Below the pieces are notes generated by a model. That model was given only the letters and a program-made list of their open reading frames with translations, was not told the origin of the DNA and made no database searches. A DNA stretch of 9,435 bases, taken from Acidobacteriota bacterium. GTDB lineage: Bacteria > Acidobacteriota > UBA890 > WLXD01. Below, one piece after another: positions 1 to 6,774 of this stretch; within the stretch, counting starts at the first letter, position 1; each line of letters begins with the position of its first letter. Position numbers and translations under genes: made by a program. The stretch covers positions 1 through 9,435 of the forward strand of contig JACZXM010000075.1 of the NCBI GenBank assembly GCA_022571615.1, written 5' to 3'.

Positions 1-1
1 C

Positions 2-670
2 AGGGGTTTCATGGCGATGGAGGGAATGAAGCGGGGATATTTCCCGTTCGTGCTCATCGGACTGGCGTTCTATGGCTACCTGGGGACAGCGCTGGGGAGC
101 TTTGCTAACGCCATCCGCCGGGAACAGGTTCAGGGAACGCTGGAGGCCATGCTGGCGACGCGCACCTCCCTCAGCGCGATTGTCTTTTGCTCGAGCCTCT
201 GGCGCTTCTGCTACACGAGCCTCGAGGTCGTTTTCTATCTCGCCCTTGGCTCGCTTCTCTTCGGTGTCAAGCTGGGCGCCATGAACCTGCCGGCCACCTT
301 CGTCGTGCTGGCTTTGACCATTATGGCCTTCAGCGGCTTTGGGATCCTGTCGGCGTCCTTCGTGCTTGTCTTCAAGCGCGGCGACCCAGTTGGCTACGCG
401 GTGAGCACTGCTTCAGGCCTCCTCGGTGGTGTCTACTACCCGGTGGCTGTGCTTCCTTCCTGGCTTCAGGGAATCGCACCCTGGTTGCCCATCACCCACG
501 CGCTGCGCGCAGCGCGCCGCACTATTCTCGAGGGGGCGGGCTTGGGGGCGGTGAGCCACGAGCTGGTGGCGCTAGCCCTGTTCGCGGCGCTGCTCCTGCC
601 ACTCGGCCTTGTCGCCTTCAAGTTTGCGGTCCGGCGGGCCAAGGTGGACGGCAGTCTGTGCCAATACTGA
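2..670 (+). CDS. ABC-2 type transporter permease, 5' end missing
   Basis: Membrane subunit of an ABC transporter. Together with a separate ATPase, not in this window, it would move a substrate, often a polysaccharide, lipid or drug, across the inner membrane. The frame is open to the left edge, and family members usually carry about 40 more N-terminal residues with a first membrane helix, so the gene very probably starts upstream. The ATG at 11 is only the first one visible. Counting from that ATG, hydrophobic segments lie near residues 12-30, 59-86, 93-121, 128-151 and 184-209. The loop RREQVQGTLEAML, the segment FKRGDP and the C-terminal end VRRAKVDGSLCQY are typical of this ABC-2 family, which ends shortly after its last helix. 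Substrate is not shown. The glycosyltransferase downstream hints at surface glycan export, which is inference. TGA stop at 668-670. Confidence 0.88.
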   Translation, partial: RGFMAMEGMKRGYFPFVLIGLAFYGYLGTALGSFANAIRREQVQGTLEAMLATRTSLSAIVFCSSLWRFCYTSLEVVFYLALGSLLFGVKLGAMNLPATFVVLALTIMAFSGFGILSASFVLVFKRGDPVGYAVSTASGLLGGVYYPVAVLPSWLQGIAPWLPITHALRAARRTILEGAGLGAVSHELVALALFAALLLPLGLVAFKFAVRRAKVDGSLCQY

Positions 671-886
671 CGGCTTGGATCATCGTCGACAGTGCTAAAT
701 GAAGGATCGCCTATTTATCAGTAGTTGCAGATGTTCGAGTTCAGCGCGCCGCAGGCGTCTTCACCTTCACCGAGGGAGTAGCGTGACTCGAGGGCGGCTA
801 TCTGGGGAATCCTGGTTGAAGCGCGCCGGGAGTTCTTGCTAGGTTCCATGACGAGCGTACAGGCGACCTGACATCGGGCACCGGGA
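671..886. other. Intergenic gap without a convincing gene
   Basis: This is 216 bases between the permease and the glycosyltransferase. No frame here has a family signature. A 66-residue minus-strand frame at 718-918 overlaps the start of the glycosyltransferase and looks like a chance frame. A 16-codon plus-strand frame from the ATG at 731 has no recognisable features. No strong hairpin followed by a T-run was seen, so I do not call a terminator. The gap is long enough to hold a promoter for the glycosyltransferase, but I see no convincing -35/-10 pair. Confidence 0.5.
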
Positions 887-1780
887 ATGAAGAACGAGCA
901 AGCGACGCCCGTCGTCAATGCGGCAATCGTTGCTTACAACCGTCCACAGAGTCTCATTCGACTCATCGAGAGCCTACGCCGTCAGTCCTACGCGCTGAGC
1001 CGCATCGTGGTCGTCGACAACTCGACCGGCACCGCCGTACGGGATGCGATCGCGCAGACGCCGCTTGCCGTCGATTACCACAAAATGGAACGTAACGTCG
1101 GCAGCGCCGGTGGCTTCCACCACGCGATCAAGCTCGCTCACGCGGACGCTGATTATGTCTGGGTGTTCGATGATGACATGAACATCCGTGACAACGCCGT
1201 CGAGGAGCTCGTTCGTCGGATCCCCCAGCTGAACGAGGACTCGAGGCTGGGGGCGCTCCGCTCCTGGTTCGCGGGAGCTCAGGAGACGGAGCCCACGGAG
1301 GTCGACGGCTTCGCGTGGCGGGGCACCCTGATCAAGTCGTCCGTTATCGCAGAGGTCGGTTTCCCGGACGCCGATTTCTTTCTGTATGCCGAAGATGTCG
1401 ATTATTCGCTTCGCATCCTGAACGCGGGGTATCGAGTCTATTTCGTGCCCTCCAGCATCATGTGGATCAACAGCGCTCCCACCAAGCACACGATCCGTCT
1501 GCTGGGAAGGGACGTCGAGTTTCACCACTCTCCCTTCAGGCTCTACTATTCCGTTCGCAGCGAGCTCCTGCTGCACGTCAAGCATCGGAACCTCGGGGGC
1601 CTCGCCAAGGCCATTGCATACGACGCCAAGATCACGCTGGCTCTACTGACTCAATCGGGTCTCGAGCGCACCCCATACGTCAAGGCAATCACGCTGGGGC
1701 TACTTCATGGGCTGTTGGGGATCAAGGGGCGCTGCGCCAGGTACACCGATGAACGAAAGCCTGAAGCCCGTCCCGCATGA
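887..1780 (+). CDS. GT2-family glycosyltransferase (rhamnosyl/galactofuranosyl-transferase-like)
   Basis: A 297-residue GT-A fold glycosyltransferase of family 2, which would transfer a sugar from a nucleotide-sugar donor onto a growing surface glycan at the cytoplasmic face. The N-terminus reads VNAAIVAYNRP, the usual first strand and nucleotide-binding loop. RNVGSAGGFH sits around residues 69-78. The acid cluster D95-D96-D97 (VFDDDM) is the DxD metal-nucleotide motif. YAEDVDYSLRI, with E169, D170 and D172, is the acceptor/catalytic ED motif found in the GlfT- and rhamnosyltransferase-like subgroup. There is no obvious membrane helix, and the C-terminus is basic. The start is well bounded: an in-frame TGA lies at 869-871 and the ATG at 887 is the first start after it, although the Shine-Dalgarno is poor (GGGA directly against the ATG). 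The sugar donor and acceptor cannot be read from sequence. The stop overlaps an ATG (ATGA at 1777-1780), but the frame from that ATG is not convincing. Confidence 0.9.
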   Translation: MKNEQATPVVNAAIVAYNRPQSLIRLIESLRRQSYALSRIVVVDNSTGTAVRDAIAQTPLAVDYHKMERNVGSAGGFHHAIKLAHADADYVWVFDDDMNIRDNAVEELVRRIPQLNEDSRLGALRSWFAGAQETEPTEVDGFAWRGTLIKSSVIAEVGFPDADFFLYAEDVDYSLRILNAGYRVYFVPSSIMWINSAPTKHTIRLLGRDVEFHHSPFRLYYSVRSELLLHVKHRNLGGLAKAIAYDAKITLALLTQSGLERTPYVKAITLGLLHGLLGIKGRCARYTDERKPEARPA

Positions 1781-1912
1781 ACGCGACACGCTCGCGGCCG
1801 GGAGGTCAGACTCAGCGCTCGAGACCGAAGGTCAGCAGCACGTTCCCCGGCACATGCCCTACACCACAGGCCCTGGGCGTCGTCGTGCAGCGGGGTCCCG
1901 CCACGGCCGCCG

Positions 1913-2410
1913 CTAGCCCGAGCGCCGCACTCGTCGTTCCGGGGGCGGCAGCAGGCGTACCCAGTACTCGATTCGCCAGTGTGTGGCGGAGTCTCGCTGT
2001 TGTGCCGTGACCGTGCCCTGGCGCAGGACACGGTGCTGTTTGCCCCCGCCGAGCACAAAGCTGGCTTGGTCGTGCGCCAAGGTGCGGCCCTCCGCATCCA
2101 AGAGCTCGAAAACGACGGTTACCTCGAACTCGGTCTGCGACCCGTTGTTGAGCACCACCTGCCACCGGTACTGGCCGTCGGGACCGATCCAGGAGAGCCC
2201 AGGGTCGACCAGGGTCAGGGGACCGGTGGCGGACCCGGGCGTCGGGCTTGCCCCGGCGATGTCGCCGGATCGTTGCGGTACGGCGCCCAGAAGCGTCGTG
2301 GGCCCGACAGCGCGAGGCGGGGATACGCAGCCTGCCCCGAGCAGGCCCAGGCCACACACACACAGCAGCGCTCGTGGTGATGCGCGCACGGGCGATCCTC
2401 TCTGGTGCAT
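1913..2410 (-). CDS. Putative small lipoprotein, YcfL/FxLyD-like beta domain
   Basis: A 165-residue protein of unknown role, predicted to be exported and lipid-anchored. From the ATG at 2410, residues 1-14 are polar and basic (R4, R9, R13). A hydrophobic stretch at 15-26 then leads to LLGAGC with the candidate lipid-acceptor cysteine at C28. Glycine at -3 is less usual than leucine, so the lipobox is plausible rather than perfect. After a proline/glycine-rich linker, the second half (QYRWQVVLNN, EFEVTVVFELLDAEGR, WRIEYWVRLLPP) reads as alternating beta strands with an NNGS turn. That pattern is reminiscent of YcfL (DUF1425) or FxLyD-type secreted domains; this is a resemblance, not a proven match. 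The frame is open up to an ATG at 2512, but the extra 34 residues would bury the signal peptide, so the internal start is preferred. Valine after C28 predicts outer-membrane sorting if Lol rules apply. The gene is convergent with the glycosyltransferase and divergent from dnaE. A weak TACAGT -10 candidate for it lies at 2443-2448 on the minus strand, without a good -35. Confidence 0.68.
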   Translation of the reverse strand: MHQRGSPVRASPRALLCVCGLGLLGAGCVSPPRAVGPTTLLGAVPQRSGDIAGASPTPGSATGPLTLVDPGLSWIGPDGQYRWQVVLNNGSQTEFEVTVVFELLDAEGRTLAHDQASFVLGGGKQHRVLRQGTVTAQQRDSATHWRIEYWVRLLPPPERRVRRSG

Positions 2411-2498
2411 CGGTTTCGGGTTTGACTCGGTCGTTGTTGAAAACTGTAGCAGTGCCGGTTCCCGGTGCTGCTTGCCGTGGCCTGCCGCGGCTTTCCGG

Positions 2499-2531
2499 AC
2501 CCGCAGTAGCACCCCGTTGAGAAATGCGGGT
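2499..2531. repeat. Inverted repeat ACCCGCA-N19-TGCGGGT upstream of dnaE
   Basis: ACCCGCA (2499-2505) is matched exactly by its reverse complement TGCGGGT (2525-2531), with a 19-base spacer. It lies between the divergent lipoprotein and dnaE genes, just upstream of the candidate dnaE -35 box at 2542. It could be an operator half-site pair or an RNA hairpin on the lipoprotein's 5' side. Seven-base arms can arise by chance in GC-rich DNA, so a function is not established. Confidence 0.3.
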
Positions 2532-2541
2532 TAAGGGAGAT

Positions 2542-2570
2542 TTGGCCGCCTTCCGAGCAGGCGCTATAGT
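2542..2570 (+). promoter_or_regulatory. Candidate sigma70-type promoter for dnaE
   Basis: TTGGCC (2542-2547) and TATAGT (2565-2570) are spaced by 17 bases, the optimal spacing for a housekeeping sigma factor. The -10 matches the TATAAT consensus at five of six positions; the -35 matches TTGACA at about four of six. Transcription would start near 2577, which coincides with the GTG at 2577 and the ATG at 2580. The dnaE message would then have essentially no leader, consistent with the absence of a Shine-Dalgarno sequence there. Confidence 0.45.
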
Positions 2571-2579
2571 GGCCGCGTG

Positions 2580-5500
2580 ATGAGCTCACACGTTTCCCAG
2601 ACCGGCTTCGTCCACCTCCACAACCACACCAGCTTCTCGCTCCTGGATGGCGCTACGCGCATCGACCAGCTGATGGACCGGTGTTGCGAGCTGAACATGG
2701 GCGCGGTGGCGCTCACCGACCACGGCAACATGTTCGGGGCGATCCAATTCTACCGTCGTGCCAGGGCGCGTGGACTGAAGCCGATCATCGGGATGGAGGC
2801 CTACATGGCCCCCGGCTCCCGGACCGATCGCGGCGGCCGCAGGGGCGAGACCGCATACCACCTGCTTCTGCTGGCCAAGAACGAGCAGGGGTATCGCAAC
2901 CTCATGAAGCTCTCGAGCGCCGGCTACCTGGAGGGCTTCTACTACAAGCCGCGCATCGATCGGGAGCTGCTCGCCGAGCACGCCGGGGGCCTGATCGGCA
3001 CCACCGGCTGTCTGTCGAGCGAGGTGTGCCGGCGGCTGCTGGCGGGAGACCAGCGAGCGGCGCGATCGGTGACCGGCGAGATGATCGAGATCTTCGGCCG
3101 CGACGACTTCTATGTCGAGCTCCAGGACCAAGGGCTCGAGGAGCAGCGCCGTATCAACCCGGAGCTGGTGCGGATCGCGCGCGAGTTCGATCTGCGGCTC
3201 GTAGGCACCAACGATTGCCACTACCTGCGGCGCCAGGACAGCAACGCGCACGATGTGCTGTTGTGCATCCAGACCGGCAAGGGGATCAACGATCCCAACC
3301 GCATGAAGTTCCCCAACGAGGAGTTCTACCTCAAGAGCCCGCAGGAGATGGCGCAGGTCTTTGCCCAGGTGCCAGAGGCCATTGCGAGCACGCTCGAGAT
3401 CGCCGAGCGCTGCAACCTGGAGATCGACTTCGATTCGATGCATCTACCGCGCTTCCCGGTACCGGAGGGGCACACACTGGAGGGCTATTTCGAGCATGTC
3501 GTGCGGCACGGCTTCGGAGGGCGGATGCAGGCGCTCGGGAGCGGCAACGGATGGCGCGCGCGCGAGCCGCTGGCGGATTACGAGCAGCGGCTCGAGTACG
3601 AGATATCGGTCATCAAACAGATGGGCTTCCCAGGCTATTTTCTGATCGTCTGGGATTTCGTTCGCTTCGCCAAGGAGAATGGAATTCCGGTCGGTCCCGG
3701 GCGCGGCAGCGCGGCGGGCAGCCTGGTGGCCTACTCCCTCGGCATCACCGACATCGATCCGCTCGATTACGGGCTGGTATTCGAGCGCTTCTTGAACCCC
3801 GAGCGCATCAGCATGCCGGACATCGACATCGACTTTTGCATGCGTCGTCGCGGTGAGGTCATCGACTATGTCGCCGGCAAGTACGGGCGCGACAAGGTCG
3901 CGCACATCATCACGTTCGGAACCATGGCGGCAAAGGCTGCGATTCGCGACGTTGGCCGCGCGCTCGAGGTGCCGTACGGGGATGTCGATCGGATCGCGAA
4001 GCTGATTCCCAACGATCTGGATGCCACCATCCAGCGGGCGCGGGAGAGCGAGCCGAAGCTCAGGGAGGCGATCGATGCCGACCCGCAACTGGAACGGCTC
4101 GTGGACCTGGCCCAACAGCTCGAAGGCCAGGTCCGCCACGCGTCCACGCACGCCGCCGGGGTGGTGATCGCGGACGAGCCGCTGACCCGCTATGTGCCGC
4201 TGTACCGACCGGCCGGGGGACAGGGGAGCGAGCAGGATCAGTTCGTGGCAACCCAGTATCCGATGGCGGACGTCGAGGCGATTGGTCTGCTGAAGATGGA
4301 CTTCCTGGGTCTGCGCACCTTGACCCTGGTGCACGACTGCCTGGCGTCGATCTCACGCCAACTGGGCCGTGAGTTCACCACCGCGGACATCCCGCTCGAT
4401 GACAAACGCACCTACAAGCTGTTTGCTACCGGCTCGACGTCCGGCATCTTCCAGTTCGAGTCCTCGGGAATGCGCGACGCGCTGCGCAAACTGGAGCCGA
4501 GCCTCCTCAACGACCTGATCGCGATGAACGCGTTATACCGGCCCGGGCCGATCCGTGGCGGGATGATCGATCTGTACATTCAGCGCAAGCACGATCCCTC
4601 CAAAGTCACCTACGAGCTACCGGAGCTCGAGGAGGCGCTCGAGGAGACCTACGGCGTGATCGTGTACCAGGAGCAGGTCATGCGGATCGCCTCGGCGATG
4701 GCCGGTTTCTCGCTCGGCGAGGCCGACGTGCTGCGCCAGGCGATGGGCAAGAAGAAGCCCGAGGTCATGGCCTCGATGGAGGCGAAGTTCCTTTCCGGGT
4801 GCGAGGACAACCGCATACCGGAGAGCAAGGCCAAGCGTATCTGGGACATGATCGTCGAGTTTGCCGGCTACGGCTTCAACAAGAGCCATTCAGCGGCCTA
4901 TGCGCTGCTCGCCTACCAGACCGGATATCTGAAGGCCAACTACCCGGTTCATTTCATAGCGGCGCTGCTGACAACCGAGCAGAACAACACCGACAAGGTC
5001 GTGCAGTACATCAACGAGTGCCGCGGCATGGGTATCGATGTGCTGCCGCCGGACGTCAACGAGAGCACTGTCCACTTCACGCCGGTCGGCGAGGCCATCC
5101 GCTTCGGTCTGGCGGCGATCAAGGGCGTCGGGGAGATGGCGGTACGCACCATTCTGGAGGCGCGTGAGTCTGCTGGACGGTACCGGAGCCTGTTGCAGTT
5201 TTGCGAGCAGGTCGACATGTCGCGCGGCATCAACAAGCGCACCATGGAGAGCCTGATCAAGAGCGGGGCGATGGATGCCCTGGTCCGACACGGGGGCGAG
5301 CTGACCCCGGGAATGGCCCGCGCCATCCTCATGGCGCAGCTCGATGGCGCCATGGAGAGTGGGCAGCGCCGGCAGAAAGACCTGAGCTCCGGCCAGGCCA
5401 ATCTGTTCGTCGATCTGACGGGCCCGGCGGCAGACCGCGAGCCCTTGCCGATGCCCCCGCTACCGGATTGCGAGTCTTGGTCGGAGCGCCACGTGCTGGC

Positions 5501-6137
5501 AGCCGAGAAGGAGGCGTTGGGCTTTTATGTGACCGGGCATCCGCTCGAGCGCCATGCGGCCGACGTGGCCCACTTGGCTGATGTCAATACGCAGCAGCTG
5601 GCGAAACGAACCTCCAGCGCTGAGGTGACCGTGGCCGGCATGATCACCGGGATCCGAGCACTGAAGACGCGCAAAGGGGAGCCGATGGCGGTCCTGCAGA
5701 TGGAAGACATCGAGGGGCAGGCCGAGGTGGTGGTCTTCCCGAAGGTCTATCGGGCATGCCGGCAGCTCATCGAGCCGGATGCGCTGCTGTTGTTTCGCGG
5801 CCGGCCCGAGAGCAACGATGACGCCCCGCGGCTGATCGCCAGCTCGATCACGACCTTCGAGGAGGAGGCTCGAACCCGCCGGCAGCAGCAAGCGCAGAAG
5901 GTCGAGATCGCCATCGATCTGAGCGCGACCGATGCCGGCATGGCCGAGCGGCTGTGCGGAGTGCTCGAGCGCCATCCCGGCAGCGTCCCAGTGCTGGTGC
6001 GGCTCGAGCAGCCGTCTCCGAACGGGTTCCGCGCCTGCATTGCCCCCAATCGATACCTGTTCGTGGACCCCAGTGGCGGGCTGGTGGACGAGATCGAGAC
6101 GCTGCTGGGCGCGGGCTGTGTACGACTGCGAAGCTAG
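2580..6137 (+). CDS. dnaE: DNA polymerase III subunit alpha
   Basis: Catalytic subunit of the replicative polymerase, 1185 residues from the ATG (E. coli 1160). A GTG directly before it at 2577 is an alternative start adding one residue. Domains in order: an N-terminal PHP domain with H12, H14, D47, H48, E73, H94, C144, D212 and H214, which appears to be the full nine-ligand metal set; the C-family polymerase core with GPGRGSAAGS near residue 372, PDIDIDF supplying catalytic D414 and D416, and KMDFLGLRTL supplying D574; the finger motif YGFNKSHSAAYA near 764; a helix-hairpin-helix region with IKSGAMDAL near 893; a candidate beta-clamp-binding motif QANLF at 939-943; and an OB fold from about 1016 to 1060 (VTVAGMITGIRALKTRKG). 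Motifs follow the non-gammaproteobacterial DnaE branch. It heads a same-strand run with the unknown gene, accA and recJ. A TATAGT box 10 bases before the ATG suggests a near-leaderless message. Confidence 0.98.
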   Translation: MSSHVSQTGFVHLHNHTSFSLLDGATRIDQLMDRCCELNMGAVALTDHGNMFGAIQFYRRARARGLKPIIGMEAYMAPGSRTDRGGRRGETAYHLLLLAKNEQGYRNLMKLSSAGYLEGFYYKPRIDRELLAEHAGGLIGTTGCLSSEVCRRLLAGDQRAARSVTGEMIEIFGRDDFYVELQDQGLEEQRRINPELVRIAREFDLRLVGTNDCHYLRRQDSNAHDVLLCIQTGKGINDPNRMKFPNEEFYLKSPQEMAQVFAQVPEAIASTLEIAERCNLEIDFDSMHLPRFPVPEGHTLEGYFEHVVRHGFGGRMQALGSGNGWRAREPLADYEQRLEYEISVIKQMGFPGYFLIVWDFVRFAKENGIPVGPGRGSAAGSLVAYSLGITDIDPLDYGLVFERFLNPERISMPDIDIDFCMRRRGEVIDYVAGKYGRDKVAHIITFGTMAAKAAIRDVGRALEVPYGDVDRIAKLIPNDLDATIQRARESEPKLREAIDADPQLERLVDLAQQLEGQVRHASTHAAGVVIADEPLTRYVPLYRPAGGQGSEQDQFVATQYPMADVEAIGLLKMDFLGLRTLTLVHDCLASISRQLGREFTTADIPLDDKRTYKLFATGSTSGIFQFESSGMRDALRKLEPSLLNDLIAMNALYRPGPIRGGMIDLYIQRKHDPSKVTYELPELEEALEETYGVIVYQEQVMRIASAMAGFSLGEADVLRQAMGKKKPEVMASMEAKFLSGCEDNRIPESKAKRIWDMIVEFAGYGFNKSHSAAYALLAYQTGYLKANYPVHFIAALLTTEQNNTDKVVQYINECRGMGIDVLPPDVNESTVHFTPVGEAIRFGLAAIKGVGEMAVRTILEARESAGRYRSLLQFCEQVDMSRGINKRTMESLIKSGAMDALVRHGGELTPGMARAILMAQLDGAMESGQRRQKDLSSGQANLFVDLTGPAADREPLPMPPLPDCESWSERHVLAAEKEALGFYVTGHPLERHAADVAHLADVNTQQLAKRTSSAEVTVAGMITGIRALKTRKGEPMAVLQMEDIEGQAEVVVFPKVYRACRQLIEPDALLLFRGRPESNDDAPRLIASSITTFEEEARTRRQQQAQKVEIAIDLSATDAGMAERLCGVLERHPGSVPVLVRLEQPSPNGFRACIAPNRYLFVDPSGGLVDEIETLLGAGCVRLRS

Positions 6138-6162
6138 CTCGGGATTGGAGTACCGGCAGCCC

Positions 6163-6717
6163 GTGGCAGAATTGCTGAACGACGCAGACGAGGATCGAGA
6201 GCGCCTGCTGCTCGAGCTCGCCTGGGACCCTGGGTTGACAGGGGAGTCGGAGCGGAGATTCGCGCGCCGACGGGCCGAGATCCATCGCCATCACGGTCAG
6301 TGGCGTATCAACCTGCCGGCGATGGACAATCTATTCGATGACGATTCGCATCGCGCCAAGGCGCTGGCGGCGAACCTGGCCACCGAGCTGGAGCAGACAA
6401 TGACCGCCTGGGTCAGAGTGTGCGCCGAGGCTCCCGGGCAGCGCCTCTCCGGCGCCGAGACGCGGCGGCGGCTCGATTTGCTGGCTCAACAATGGGTCAC
6501 CGTGGCGACGCGGTTTCGCGACGCCGAGGCCTGGGGCGAAGAGGCGTGCAGCAGTTTCGATGACTTCCTGCAGGAGCTGCTCGTGCGTGCCCGCGGGCGT
6601 GCCTGGAGCGAGTTCGAGGCTGTCTACTCGGCCCGCACTGCAAAGCGCCCCGTCGGCAGGTTGGCAGCGGCGCTGCGGAAGGGTTTGAGACGACTGTTTC
6701 ACCCCGAAACGGTGTAA
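6163..6717 (+). CDS. Unknown 184-residue helical protein between dnaE and accA
   Basis: I do not recognise this protein. The likely start is the GTG at 6163, with GGAG at 6147-6150 twelve bases upstream (rather far); a TTG at 6145 is the main alternative. The frame is open much further upstream (to 5932), but that part is the out-of-frame shadow of the dnaE end. From the GTG, the protein has an acidic start (NDADEDRE), an arginine-rich stretch (RRFARRRAEIHRHH), a conserved-looking patch INLPAMDNLFDD, long charged helices with WVRVCAEAPGQ and FDDFLQELLVRARGR, and a basic amphipathic end (GRLAAALRKGLRRLF). No signal peptide, membrane segment or cysteine metal site is seen. It begins 25 bases after the dnaE stop on the same strand, so cotranscription with dnaE is likely. 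Codon use matches its neighbours, which supports it being real. A regulatory or nucleic-acid-associated role is possible but cannot be shown. Confidence 0.72.
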   Translation: MAELLNDADEDRERLLLELAWDPGLTGESERRFARRRAEIHRHHGQWRINLPAMDNLFDDDSHRAKALAANLATELEQTMTAWVRVCAEAPGQRLSGAETRRRLDLLAQQWVTVATRFRDAEAWGEEACSSFDDFLQELLVRARGRAWSEFEAVYSARTAKRPVGRLAAALRKGLRRLFHPETV

Positions 6718-6723
6718 AGGCAA

Positions 6724-6748
6724 GGCTCTGCGTGAGCCAGTCGGGCTC
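6724..6748. repeat. Alternating GGCTC/GAGCC/GGCTC elements before accA
   Basis: GGCTC (6724-6728), GAGCC (6734-6738) and GGCTC (6744-6748) are each separated by five bases, so the central GAGCC can pair with either neighbour to form two mutually exclusive five-base stems. There is no following T-run, so this is not an ordinary terminator. It lies in the 57-base gap between the unknown gene and accA. Stems are short and the arrangement may be chance. Confidence 0.25.
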
Positions 6749-6757
6749 TTGACACCG

Positions 6758-6766
6758 TGCTAATCT
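6758..6766 (+). promoter_or_regulatory. Candidate extended -10 promoter for accA
   Basis: TGCTAATCT fits the extended -10 pattern TGnTATAAT with four of six matches in the hexamer. A start 6-7 bases downstream would fall about one or two bases before the accA ATG at 6775, giving an almost leaderless message. A perfect TTGACA at 6749-6754 is only six bases upstream, the wrong spacing to be its -35. If functional, this would let accA be expressed separately from dnaE. Confidence 0.3.
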
Positions 6767-6774
6767 TGGGCCCC

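Noticed and set aside
718..918. A 66-residue minus-strand frame before the glycosyltransferase.
   Set aside because: It overlaps the glycosyltransferase start, has no recognisable motif and no visible Shine-Dalgarno sequence.
1890..1901. GCGGGGTCCCGC near-palindrome between the convergent glycosyltransferase and lipoprotein genes.
   Set aside because: It has a two-base loop, short stem and no T-run on either strand, so it is not called a terminator.
1777..2010. A 77-residue frame starting at the ATGA overlap with the glycosyltransferase stop.
   Set aside because: Start coupling looks good, but the protein is low-complexity (P, S, A, G, R) and its last third is antisense to the lipoprotein gene. 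Not supported as a gene.
1983..2534. A 183-codon plus-strand frame across the lipoprotein gene.
   Set aside because: The minus-strand frame has a signal peptide and a beta-domain pattern; this one is composition-driven with no motif.
5932..6162. N-terminal extension of the unknown gene overlapping the dnaE end.
   Set aside because: The translation there (rich in W, S, C, R and P) is the shadow of the dnaE frame. The real coding pattern begins around 6163.
6749..6754. Perfect TTGACA before accA as a -35 box.
   Set aside because: No -10-like hexamer lies 16-18 bases downstream; that position falls on the accA start itself.
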